Assembly: GCA_024529925.1 (NCBI GenBank)
Contig: JAFEUB010000787.1
Coordinates: 2,847,001 to 2,911,000, forward strand
Source of the DNA: Ophthalmolycus amberensis
Taxonomy: Eukaryota > Chordata > Actinopteri > Perciformes > Zoarcidae
Direction of reading: 5' to 3'
Length of the DNA: 64,000 nt
A model generated the notes under the pieces. The model was not told the DNA's origin. It ran no database searches and saw nothing but the letters and a program-made list of their open reading frames with translations. This document shows, piece after piece, positions 37,391 through 47,816 of the stretch (positions within the stretch are counted from its first letter, which is position 1; every line of letters begins with the position of its first letter). The translations under genes and the position numbers were made by a program.

Positions 37391-40300
37391 ATGACTAGAG
37401 GTACAAAGAAGAATGACCAGCAGGAACGGCCTGATGAAGGTGCATGTGCATCAGCTGACCAGGAGGCCGTGGCAGCCAGCAACCAAGCAGACAAGATGGA
37501 GGAATTGTCCAGTCTGATAAAAAATCTCACCCGGTCTCAAGCAGCCAGAGACGAGCAGATGGAAAAAGACTATTCCCGGCAAGAACAAAGATGGAAGTGC
37601 ATGCAGCATCAGTTTCAGCAGATACAGATGCAGGTGCAGGAAATGAAGGAAGATGACAAACGTGAGCGGGTGGAGCTGGACGAGGAGCTGGACGAGGAGC
37701 AATCTCTGAGCGGAGGTGATGATCCAGATGAGGGAACAGGGCAGATGAACAATGCAAGACTTCGGAGGAGACCACCAGTCCGCAGAGAACCGAAGCTGCT
37801 CCCACTCTCATCAGATGATGACATTGAACACTTTTTGACGACATTTGAAAGAATGGCACAAGTCTGTCGATGGCCAAAGGATGAGTGGGCTGTTCGCCTG
37901 GTCCCTTTGCTGACAGGGAAGGCAAGGAGTGCCTATGTGTGCATGGACATGGCAGACGCTGAAGATTATGATAAAGTTAAAGCAGCCATATTGGCAAAAT
38001 ATGAAATCACCGCAGATACGTACCGCCGACGGTTTCGGTCTATGAACATTGTTCAAGGAGAGACCCCACGTGAGCTGTATGTTCGCCTTAAAGACTTGTT
38101 TTCGAAATGGGTCAAACCAGAAAAGTCAACAGTGAAAGAGATATCTGAGATGTTGATTCTTGAACAGTTCCTGAGGATGGTGCATGCGGGCCTTGAGGTG
38201 TGGATCCGTGAGCATGACCCTCGTACAGCAGAAGAAGCAGCTCAGCTGGCTGAAGTATTCACAGCAGCCAGAAGAGGAGCCAGACACACCACCTTCGGCA
38301 GAGACACCAATTTTGCCCAGAGAAGCAAGTCCACTGGGGGTGAGCGGGGCTTTGGTCAGGCTCCAAGTAGAGTTTTTCCCAGCGGTAGGCAGTTTCCATC
38401 TAGTAACACCAGTAAGTCAGACCCTGATAAAAGCACTCCTTTCAGAGCTTCTAAAAGGGATGTGCGATGTTACCTGTGTAATGGGGTAGGACATACTCAG
38501 TACTCTTGTCCACGTGCAACCCACACAAAACCATCTCTCTTTTGTTCAGTCCCTAGGCCAACTACACAACAGGTAGTTAAGGAGACAGCCCGTACTGCAC
38601 CAGTTCTGGTGAATGGTCAAAGAGAGATAGCTCTTTTAGACACAGGGGGGTTTCAGACAGTGGTACTATCCAGCCTGGTGCCAAGGGACAAGTGGAGTGA
38701 GGATACGGCCTGCATCAGTTGTATTCATGGGGATGAGCATGGGTATCCTACTGCTGAGGTATATCTGACAGTGGGGGGGCAGACCTTTCTTTTGCCAGTA
38801 GCTTTGGCTCCCAAGTTACCATATGCTGTCATTGTTGGCAATGATGTCCCCACCCTCTATGATCTTGTGCAGCAGGCAGACAAGGGCCATCCTATCACAC
38901 TCAACCCAGTAACTCCGAAGGTTCAGAGCACGGAGCAAGAATGCAGGGAAGCCCCATGGGTAGAAGCTACTGTGGTTCCAGTTACAGAGACATCTAAGGC
39001 TTGTGTTATGGTGACCACAAGGGCTCAGAGTTCAAAGGAAGTCCTCGAGGAGTTGCCATTTTTTGGGGTAGAGTGGGAGACAAGTGAAGTGATTGGGAAG
39101 GTCACCTATGAAATCTATATGCCAGAGAGAGTAAAGAAACATCAGAAATTTCATGTAAACTTGTTAAAGGAGTTCCAGGTTTGCCAGGAACCAACGCACC
39201 ATCAATTGTTCGTTCGTGCAGTCCAGGATGAGGAGGTGACTGAAAAGTTCTTTCCTGCCAGCACAGTGGGGTCCAGTCCAGTGGATCTGTCTCATCTGTC
39301 CATCTCCGAGCAGGCAGATGTGATACCTCTTCTGGACCCAAAGCTCTTCAGTGAGACACCGGGCTTCACCACTCTTGTACAGCACAAGATTCGGCTAAAT
39401 AAGGATGCTCCAGGGCGGCAGAGGAGCTACAGGATTCCTGAGCGGTTGGTGCTTGAGTTACAGAAAGAAATCAAGTTGATGTTGGATCTGGGTATTATTG
39501 AGGTATCCAGCAGTGAATGGTGCAGCCCAGTAGTGTTGGTACCCAAAAAAGATGGCTCACTGAGATTTTGCATTGACTTCCGTTACCTGAACGCTGTGTC
39601 TCACTTTGATCCCTACCCTATGCCCAGAATTGATGACCTGGTGGAGAGAGTTGGCAGAGCAAAGTACATCACTACCCTGGACCCGAGTAAAGGCTACTGG
39701 CAGGTTGCGTTAGCACCGGAAGCTCGTGAGTTGACAGCCTTTAGGACCCCATTTGGTATGTATCACTTTAAGGTGATGCCATTTGGCCTCCATGGAGCAC
39801 CAGCTACTTTTCAGAGACTAATGAACCATGTTTTGAGAGATGTGTCAGAGGTTTCAGCTGCCTACTTGGATGACGTGGTCATTTTCAGTCAGTCCTGGGA
39901 GGAACACATGTCACATCTGCAACAAGTTCTGCGATGTATTAAAGCTGCATGGTTAGCCATTAATCCAAAGAAATGTGCCGTAGCCCAGAAAGAGGTTGAG
40001 TATTTGGGTTATGTTATTGGCTTGGGCAAGAGCAAGCCTCAAGTGGGGAAGGTGGATGCCATTCAGGCCTTCCCTGTTCCTACCACCAAGAAGAAGGTGA
40101 AGAGTTTCATGGGCCTGGTGGGGTGGTACAGGAAGTTCATTCCCCACTTTGCAGAGCGTTCACTGGTTATTAATAACCTAACGAGAGCCTCAGCATCCAG
40201 CAAAGTGCAGTGGACCAAGGAGTGTGATCAAGCTTTCATGGAGCTGAAAAGCTCCATCTGCTCCCAGTCCGTGCTGCAGAGCCCTGACTTTGACAAGCCG

Positions 40301-40672
40301 TTCACCCTGCAAACAGACGCCTCAGGAGTGGGCCTTGGTGGGGTGCTTTTGCAGGAAGTGGACGGAGACATGAAGCCAGTTGTGTTCCTCAGTCGCAAGC
40401 TTAGGGACAGAGAGACAAGGTATTCTACGGTGGAGAAAGAGTGTTTGGCAATGAAGTGGGCCATTGACACACTCCGATACTACCTCCTTGGACGACACTT
40501 CCATCTGGAGACCGATCATCGTGCCCTCCAGTGGTTGCATCGGATGAAAGATGCCAACATGCGCATTGCTGGGTGGTATCTGGCTCTGCAACCATATAAC
40601 TTTACAGTCCGCTACAGAGCCGGGAAAACGAATACGGTGGCTGACTGTTTGTCTCGAGTACATGAAGTTTGA
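37391..40672 (+). CDS. Gag-protease-reverse transcriptase-RNase H polyprotein without integrase core
   Basis: Single open frame of 1093 codons from the first ATG (37391); the frame is open further back, to the PBS. Order: coiled-coil-like N-terminus (about 30-90); Gag with a SCAN-like helix bundle (about 213-290, PRELYVRLKDLFSKW, ILEQFL, WIREHDP); CCHC knuckle CYLCNGVGHTQYSC (about 359-373); aspartic protease LLDTGG (about 415); VTTRAQ linker; a short integrase C-terminus-like stretch (about 565-595, VTYEIYMP and KFHVNLLKEF); RT (about 672-920) with TLDPSKGYWQV and YLDD (about 825-828); RNase H (about 973-1093) with LQTDASG, EKECLA and ETDH. No HHCC finger or DDE core occurs anywhere. The stop lies 34 bp from the 3' LTR, so no integrase follows RNase H. 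All visible catalytic motifs are intact. Confidence 0.92.
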   Translation: MTRGTKKNDQQERPDEGACASADQEAVAASNQADKMEELSSLIKNLTRSQAARDEQMEKDYSRQEQRWKCMQHQFQQIQMQVQEMKEDDKRERVELDEELDEEQSLSGGDDPDEGTGQMNNARLRRRPPVRREPKLLPLSSDDDIEHFLTTFERMAQVCRWPKDEWAVRLVPLLTGKARSAYVCMDMADAEDYDKVKAAILAKYEITADTYRRRFRSMNIVQGETPRELYVRLKDLFSKWVKPEKSTVKEISEMLILEQFLRMVHAGLEVWIREHDPRTAEEAAQLAEVFTAARRGARHTTFGRDTNFAQRSKSTGGERGFGQAPSRVFPSGRQFPSSNTSKSDPDKSTPFRASKRDVRCYLCNGVGHTQYSCPRATHTKPSLFCSVPRPTTQQVVKETARTAPVLVNGQREIALLDTGGFQTVVLSSLVPRDKWSEDTACISCIHGDEHGYPTAEVYLTVGGQTFLLPVALAPKLPYAVIVGNDVPTLYDLVQQADKGHPITLNPVTPKVQSTEQECREAPWVEATVVPVTETSKACVMVTTRAQSSKEVLEELPFFGVEWETSEVIGKVTYEIYMPERVKKHQKFHVNLLKEFQVCQEPTHHQLFVRAVQDEEVTEKFFPASTVGSSPVDLSHLSISEQADVIPLLDPKLFSETPGFTTLVQHKIRLNKDAPGRQRSYRIPERLVLELQKEIKLMLDLGIIEVSSSEWCSPVVLVPKKDGSLRFCIDFRYLNAVSHFDPYPMPRIDDLVERVGRAKYITTLDPSKGYWQVALAPEARELTAFRTPFGMYHFKVMPFGLHGAPATFQRLMNHVLRDVSEVSAAYLDDVVIFSQSWEEHMSHLQQVLRCIKAAWLAINPKKCAVAQKEVEYLGYVIGLGKSKPQVGKVDAIQAFPVPTTKKKVKSFMGLVGWYRKFIPHFAERSLVINNLTRASASSKVQWTKECDQAFMELKSSICSQSVLQSPDFDKPFTLQTDASGVGLGGVLLQEVDGDMKPVVFLSRKLRDRETRYSTVEKECLAMKWAIDTLRYYLLGRHFHLETDHRALQWLHRMKDANMRIAGWYLALQPYNFTVRYRAGKTNTVADCLSRVHEV

Positions 40673-40688
40673 GGTACCATGTCTTCGC

Positions 40689-40706
40689 AGGAGAGGGGGA
40701 AGGAAA
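40689..40706 (+). other. Polypurine tract
   Basis: AGGAGAGGGGGAAGGAAA directly abuts the 3' LTR (TGTGAC at 40707), the expected primer site for plus-strand synthesis. Confidence 0.9.
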
Positions 40707-41411
40707 TGTGACAAAGACCCTCTCCATTGCACACATTTGTGGACTGTTCAAGACAATAAGAGACTCACACACTGAGTTGAATGTTTATTGTAAGGTTCTG
40801 ATATGGTCTCAGGAGTAATTATTGAAGGTCGGGCCTGTAGACACAAACATATTATTAGTTTGCTTATCTGTAACTTAAATGATTGAATATATGAATAGTG
40901 CTGTCAAATAACATGCATGTTCTTACTTACCTCTGCTGTGTTTCCTCTCCAGGGTGTTCATCCTAAAAGAGTCCCCAGGGTACAAGCCCACCATTTTATA
41001 GTTCCGGGAATGTACCATGTGGGAATTACTAGAGGGGTGGTAGGAAAATTGAATCCTCTGTTCGGGCTAGAGATGATCTCTATGGTGAAGTTTTACCACA
41101 ATAGAGATCAGATAGAGAATTGACCTTTAGAATGTTAGGCATCTATTTTAATGTATTGTTGTAGATTAGGGGATTGTGTGGTAGAGTGAGGGGCGGAGTC
41201 GCCTATCTTGCAGTGATGTGGAGGTCCTCGTTAGTGGCAGACTATATAAGGCTGCCATGATTACATCTAGTCTGTCGCTGCCAGGACCACATGCTGCCCG
41301 TGGTCCCTGGAAAAGTTATGCCATGTATTTGTTTGTTGTTTTGTTGGTGAAACGTACTCTCTGTGTCCGTCCTCCTACTTCAAAGTCCGGCCGCTGCGGG
41401 CCAGCCCAACA
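40707..41411 (+). repeat. 3' LTR
   Basis: 705 bp, TG...CA. Near-identical to the 5' LTR apart from about six substitutions, a 20-bp deletion near 41351 and five extra bases giving TATATAA (41243-41249). It ends CCCAACA and is followed by the target duplication CACAG. Confidence 0.95.
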
Positions 41412-41650
41412 CACAGTAAATAGTACAATTAACTGAGACAAATCAAACACGGTTACAAACACACTATGACCTATCTCTGCCCAGACAAAAGCCTCTTACT
41501 TGAGTTCGCTTCGTTGCGGTTAGCGCGTTCATATTCGATTTGTAGGCGGACTTTCTCTTAGCCTAGAACCGGGGACCTCTTAACCTCTCCTGATTCTCTT
41601 CTGGCGGCGGAGGAAACAGCGAATGTCGCCTTGAAGAATCGGGGAATTCT

Positions 41651-41745
41651 GTGATCTTGTTTGTTTGCACCAGCCGCTGCTTTAACCTTGCAAATTTCCC
41701 GCTGTGGGACTAATAAAGGATTATATTATCTTATTTTATCTTATG
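41651..41745 (+). mobile_element. LINE-like 3' tail fragment
   Basis: The segment CAAATTTCCCGCTGTGGGAC, TAATAAAGG and a degenerate (TTATC)n tail resembles the 3' ends of fish non-LTR retrotransposons, which end in short tandem repeats after an AATAAAG-type signal. No coding part is seen, so it is a short 5'-truncated copy or a SINE sharing that tail. The family is not assigned. Confidence 0.5.
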
Positions 41746-43677
41746 TGTTTGTGTTCCCCTATAGAGAGGCTTGCTAATCCGTACAGAAGTAGGAAATGTC
41801 TTCCTTCTGGGATGTTGATCCCAGTAAGGGTACTTTGCTCTTAAAGATGCCCTACAGGCATTACCAACCAACAGACAACAAATATACTGAGTTAAGATCT
41901 TCTAAAGGAACTGTATGGCTTACATTTTAATTTAAAAAACAGCCCTGTAATGTATAGTGATGTGATGATTTGGCAGTGTTTATATTTTAATATTATAGAG
42001 ATTTAATATACATTTTTAAAGCAGCTCTTGAGTGGAGATGTTTAAGCTATTTTCGTGAGGGTTTGAGGTTCATCGACCCACTGATACATTTCCTGTCTGG
42101 TTAAAAAGATCCGTTTTAATCCAATTCCTTCACTGTGGGAACTGCTGTGCTGTTGTGTTAATCTAGCAGGGGGCCTGTTGTTTCTGAATGTGCCCTGCAG
42201 CTTTTGTTGTGCATAGAGACCACTCAAGGAGTACATGATAGCACTGCTCCCCTGTTAGCTGTGTGATGTGTGCCGTTGGGTGGGCTTTTTCTCTGGTTAC
42301 CGAGGGCACCGGTTCACAAGCGACACTTAACCAAGCATTATTAAGTAACCCTAAATACACGGTGTCATCATTTCAAGTGGCTGTCTTATAGTTGTGACAG
42401 TGGGATGGTAGTGGCTATCGAGTTTAACTACATCATTCAGAGAATATTATTAACACCTGTGTAACAGATTCGGCACTTAATAATGAAAAAAAAAATTTGA
42501 ATGTAAGCATGATTGTATCAAAATGTTACATAACATGATGTGGTCTATTCATTCATAAATAAGTATTGTTTACAATGCATTTTCACTGAAAGTAATGCAC
42601 AAACAGTTCATGTCTTAACTTTAGAAGTAAATGAAAGTCCTAAGTCTTGTGGAATAATATCTAACAGTTAACCAGTTGAACTTTGATTCTGGATTTGAAG
42701 CAGGACAGTTAAACACATTGGTGTTTAAAGCTTAATGCTGTAGCATTGAAAAGGGTGTTATCTGATATACCTGGCTGGTTTATGCAGTGGGCCAAAGGTG
42801 TGTGAGTACATGGCGTGTTGACAAGAAGGGAGCCCAGACGGAGCTCATTCTCTATGTGATTGTGTGCATGTGTGTGTGCATGAGTGCCTCTACATCAAGT
42901 TATTGTCCCCGCAAATGCACTTGTGCCATTCTCCATCTAAACTCCCGTGTCACTCTTAGTCACCAAATCTCAATTGCTTGCTTTTCAGTGCAGAGAAATG
43001 GCTTTCCACAACTCCATTGTCGTCTGCCTCCTTCCTGGATCGGTGGCTGAATGGACAGATTGAAAAGAGGGGGGGGGGGGGTGAAAACGATAGGACATGT
43101 ATCTCTAATTGATAAGATGGAGGAAAAGATGTGCGTGTGCAGGTACGTGTGAGCGCGCAGAGACAGCACTGTGTGTGTGTGTCTATGTGCAGCTTAGAGA
43201 GAGCGACAGGCAAGGTGAGGGGGTGTGCTGTGTGAGTGCGGGAGGGAGGCTGTAAACGATACCCTTGTCTGTTCCCTACTTGCCCCACTCTGAGGCCGCT
43301 CCACCCAGGCCAGCCCGGGAGAGAGTGGGGGTCCCCTGGGAACTGGACAGGACAGGGAGGGAGAGGTGGGGGCAGCATGGAGGCCAGGCTTTCAGCCACT
43401 ATGAAAAGGAGCGGAATCAAATACAAGCAAAATCTCCTTCAATATACTGTATCCCTCATCTGAGTAGAGCAGCTAGCTGAAAGGAGATCCGCGAGGGCAA
43501 CTGTACAATGGGTCCAGGGAGGACAAGAGAGGAGAGGAGAGGAGGGGAGAGGAGAGGAAAGATGTAGTTAATTCAACAGGTGAGTGGGGGGCAAGAATAG
43601 CAAGGTGTAGTGAAAAAGAGGCAATCAGACAGTTACATATTTGTGTTGTTTTGGAGGTTGGAGATCATTCATCTTAA
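41746..43677. other. Intergenic DNA, nothing recognised
   Basis: AT-rich sequence with a poly-G run at about 43070-43081 and a GAGAG-rich stretch around 43530-43560. Short open frames show no family resemblance. Confidence 0.6.
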
Positions 43678-44684
43678 GCCAAGTTCACACTACACAACTT
43701 TCAAAGTCATCAAATCGCTGTACGGTTGACACTACACAACTTGCTGTCTTGTAATCGTGAGTCTTCAAGTCGTGTTTTTCACACTACATGACCGACCGGC
43801 AACACAGGGTCACACGCCACAAGATCCTTCACTGGGGGGAATCCCAGACGAGGTCTCCAAAGTACGTTTTGTCAAGAGAAGTGACACTGGCGTAGTCTTG
43901 CTTGTAAATGTTGTTATTGTCATTTTCGCTCTTTTCCTTTGTCTCATGTTGCAAATGCAACACATAGCACACGACAAGGCTGGTCTCATCCAGCATTCGT
44001 AGCAAAAGCTCCGAAAAAGAATGCGTCGTAATCTGTAGATTCCCCCACGAAATTATTTCGTATGTTATCCACGTAATGATGAACGAGAAAATATAAAGAG
44101 CGCTACGGCACACACACTGGTTTCCAGAAGGGGTGGTGGATGGGCGCAACAAACAGCGTTTGTTCAGCCAAGAGGCCGCTGTTCGATCTCCATGTAAAAC
44201 GAGAAGTCAATGTTGATGTTTTTGTCACATAACTTGCATACTTCAGTAACTGCAGTTCTGGGCTATTTTAACTCAAATGACGACTGTATCTAAACCTTTC
44301 TAAGTAGGTTTGTTGCCTAAACCCAACTGAGTTGTTGACCGTATGCATGTAACAAGCGGAAATTGACACGTGTTACTGGCTTATCCAAGAAATACGTATG
44401 AGAATACGTTGCAAACGCAGGTACAGGCGAGGAGACCCCCACATCAGTTTTCCTGATGGCTGAAGCTCCCCGACAGATCCAGATATTTAGCATGCAAGAT
44501 ATCTGGAATGTGTCTGCAATGCAGCGATGAGCCTGTCATCTCATGTCTGTAAACAGTTCACACATAGCATTCGAACGCCAATGACTGAGCGCAGAGCAAA
44601 CTCTGATTTGCCGCTGATCTGGGGCTTTTGTTAAGGGGCTCCAAGTAGAAAATCAGGGCTTAAGTGGTGTAGTGTGAACTAGGC
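43678..44684. mobile_element. ~1-kb non-autonomous DNA element with TTCACACTAC terminal inverted repeats
   Basis: The left end GCCAAGTTCACACTACACAA matches the inverse complement of the right end (GCCTAGTTCACACTACACCA) at 18 of 20 positions. CACACTACA-type subterminal copies recur near 43730 and 43780. Such ends are seen in fish PIF/Harbinger-type elements, but the flanks (TTAA at left, ATTA at right) do not give a clean target duplication, so the superfamily is uncertain. No transposase frame is present. Confidence 0.65.
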
Positions 44685-44737
44685 ATTACTCTTCGTCTAC
44701 ACCCCATTTATATATCTTCCCATTGTGCTTGTCCTTG

Positions 44738-44870
44738 TTCTTCTTCTTCTTCTTCTTCTTCTTCTTCTTCTTCTTTTTCTTCTTCTTCTTCTTCTTCTTC
44801 TTCTTCTTCTTCTTCTTCTTCTTCTTCTTCTTCTTCTTCTTCTTCTTCTTCTTCTTCTTCTTCTTCTTCT
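44738..44870. repeat. (CTT)n trinucleotide tract
   Basis: About 44 nearly perfect CTT units, one interruption near 44775; a pure polypyrimidine/polypurine tract. Confidence 0.97.
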
Positions 44871-47749
44871 CTTCCTTTGTTGACTCCTCTTCTTATTTTT
44901 CCTCAGCTGCAGGCCACTGGTGTGTTCATGCACTTTTGAAAACAATGGGCTGTGCAGCACCATCCTAATTCTCCAGCACAGTGGGTTTAATATTAAGTTC
45001 ATCCAAGCTTAAAGGGGGACCAATATACGACATTCTGAAAATGAATATAGCAGCAAACATGGATGAAGTCACTCTCCCTCTGTGTTTGTTGTTGTCCGTG
45101 CATGCTTTTAGTTCATGTTCGTGCATGTGAGCGTGCCCCACTGGTTAACTCATGGCTTTGCAGTGCTCTCATACCGCGGTTACAGCTGATAATGCCTTCC
45201 TGACCAACAGCGTTGTAGCTGAAGTGTATCTACCACACTGCGGTTCGCCCCCATGTAAACACTGTTCGCTCTGTCACCACGTTTCCCGTTGTTTGTACTC
45301 TTAGCGCTGTTAGCACTTGTAAGAAATTTGAGCGTAGAACTGTGTGTCTAGTAGATATAATAAAAGTGTTTAATAATTCATATTTAAGAATTCATAATTA
45401 GTCATAATCATAAGTGTTTTGGACATGCATTATTAAGATAAGCATAAAGTGTTTTAGGGTTAGTAGCTAACAGTAGAATTTGAGACATGAAGCTTATGCA
45501 AAAGTTGCAAAGTCTTATCTATTATATGGAATGTTTATCATAGAGGGATTAAACAATAACTGAATGTGTTAGTAAACTCAGGGACAGAAAGGCAGACAGG
45601 CGAATACACTCCTGGAAGTTAGCCAATAGGAATTGGGATAAACGGAAGGGGAGGAGTTTCGGACGGATATGAGGGCGGGGATAGGAAGTGTTTTTCTCTG
45701 CCTCTTTTAGCGTGTGGTTCCGAGAGACGGCTGTGTCTCATGGGACCAGAGGAGAGTTTTTTCCAAAGTGGGGTAATATTGTAATATTTCATAGGAGTAA
45801 TGTACTCCATTGTGTAACTGTAATCGTACTTGCATCAGTGGGATTAAATTCCTTTTAATTGTAAACCAGTTTTGGTAGATTTATTGTCGCAGCGTGTCGA
45901 CTGTACAAAGCAGCTGGACACGTGGTCAGGCCTCCTAGCTGTGGAACAGGCTCAGTTTCCACACACTGTTTGCTTTTTTTTTTTGCTTGGTTGGTTATGA
46001 TCTCTAACATCTTGAGGGTCAGACCTATGCAGATGAGTAATACATTATAAATGTTCAAAAAATGTACAAATTATTGAAATTCTTCCTCGTATCCTGTTTT
46101 TTATCATTATTATTTAACAATTCTACAATTATTGTGAGTAATAAAATCAGCCTCTTGGTGCAGGTACCTGAGAAACACTGACACTGGTTACTCATCAAAG
46201 TGACAATCAGTGGCACATGGCGCATGTACACATGTTCACACACTACACGGGAATCTGGCTGCTTGCCAGCGCAGGTTACGTGTGGTGAAAATGACCGGTG
46301 TCAAGTGAGTGGGTGGGTGTGTTGATGGTAAGACACACACACGAATGCTTACATGTGAGGACATACGCATACACACATTTAAGAACAACTCACCTCTGCA
46401 CTCTCACCCTCCCACACACCTCTCATGTTCCAAGGTGTGAAAAACCTCTAGCCAAATCACTTTCGAAGCATCCAGAGGTTTGTTTTCATGTCTGTGGAGT
46501 CAGTCAGAGTGGAGGTCTCTTCCCCAGCTGAGGTGGGCCGGCTGCTGCAAGCTCTCGGTAACCTGACCCTGCTGGAAGTCACACTGAGTCAAAGGGAGTA
46601 AATAGCCTTGCAGTTTAGGTGTTTCCTATTGGGAAGTATAAGTAAACCACACACACTTACACAGACACACAACACTTGCACAAACACACACACACACACA
46701 CTGTAACCAAAGTGATTGCATTGCATTTTTATGAGAAAATTGAGAAAATGGCACAAAGTAATTCAAAATGAAATAGTGTTTCAGATTAAAAATTAATAAT
46801 TGATGACACACACACACACACAAACAATAATATGGACACACAGATTTACATTGAATAACATGAACAGAAAGATATGCGCATATCAAACCTTTACATCCTC
46901 AAACATGCAAATCCAAGAAACACACTCACCCACACACACACACAAACAAAGCCATGTAACTGATTCCGCAGGAGCATTGAGCACTGTGGATAATTGGTGG
47001 CACCATTGTGCTGCTCTTCAATGGGCCGGTTACCCAAGAAGCCTCATGTTCGTGTTCATGTACATTTGCTTTGAAGGTGGCGGACACAAAAAGCTAAACC
47101 CTGCCCAGAACAAAGCCCTGGGAGACCCTGCTTCACCCAGAGACGTCTTTCATGGAGAGAACCAGAGATAAATGATCTTCTTTTTTTCGTGACAGTGTGT
47201 ACGTACTGCGTGTGGGACTGTGTCAGCGTGTGTATATGTGCAGGTGGACATGCTTTGAGGGACGGGCTGCTTGCCGTCAAACCACAGGATGTATTTTGTC
47301 AAAATAGTTTAACAGTACCGCTTTAGAAGATGTAAGGCCCTCTTCTTTGGGACCCTTTCAAAATAAAGCTGACATTTATCAGGCATAATGATTTCACAGG
47401 CTAAATATGGAGTTGTACACACAACAACATTCCCAAAAAAGATAACTTTGCAGGTATAAATGCTACATTGTGTGTGACTGTAAGTCAAAAGGAAAGCATT
47501 AACAATTAATAGCCTCACTGAGTTGGAGCATGCAGTGCAACAGGTGCTCATCGCGGCACAGCTGCATTGTGTGTGTTTGTGTGATCAGTCACTATAGGTT
47601 ACGCTACAGTACATGATAATACAAGGCTGTGGTGAAGGCTTCAGGGTAATTTAAGGGTAAGATTAAACAAAGGGGTAGTTATGGTTGTTAGCCCTTAGGC
47701 CAATTTACAGTTGGCTGAATGGAACTCAACTGAACCATTCATCTATTTA

Positions 47750-47750
<1 letters not shown>
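44871..47750. other. Intergenic DNA between the TIR element and the CTGT repeat
   Basis: No gene supported. Contains short CA repeats (46680-46702, 46805-46825) and a complex, non-repetitive stretch at about 46960-47170. Confidence 0.55.

Positions 47751-47812
<62 letters not shown>
47751..47812. repeat. (CTGT)n microsatellite
   Basis: About 15 CTGT units with a terminal CTAT variant. Confidence 0.97.

Positions 47813-47816
<4 letters not shown>

Larger units (their letters stand above)
34757..41411 (+). mobile_element. Ty3/gypsy-class LTR retrotransposon (Gmr1-like), integrase core missing
   Basis: Bounded by a 5-bp target duplication CACAG (34752-34756 and 41412-41416). LTRs begin TGTGACAAAG and end CCCAACA. 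Order: 5' LTR (interrupted by a hAT element), tRNA-Leu-type primer site 37350-37369, one long Gag-Pol frame 37391-40672, polypurine tract 40689-40706, 3' LTR. The two LTRs differ by about six substitutions and two indels over 700 bp (under 1 percent), so the insertion is fairly recent. The SCAN-like Gag and the integrase remnant lying before, not after, the reverse transcriptase point to the Gmr1 group, which has a copia-like pol order. Lacking the integrase core, the copy must have been integrated with help from a complete relative, or else lost the core after insertion. Confidence 0.93.

Noticed and set aside
44697..45002. Long Arg-rich or Phe-rich open frames
   Set aside because: They are translations of the CTT microsatellite.
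45308..45890. Possible solo LTR (TGTTAG/TGTAAG start, AATAAA-like core, GTCGCA end)
   Set aside because: Composition is LTR-like, but no matching target duplication flanks any tested TG...CA pair and no second copy exists in the window.
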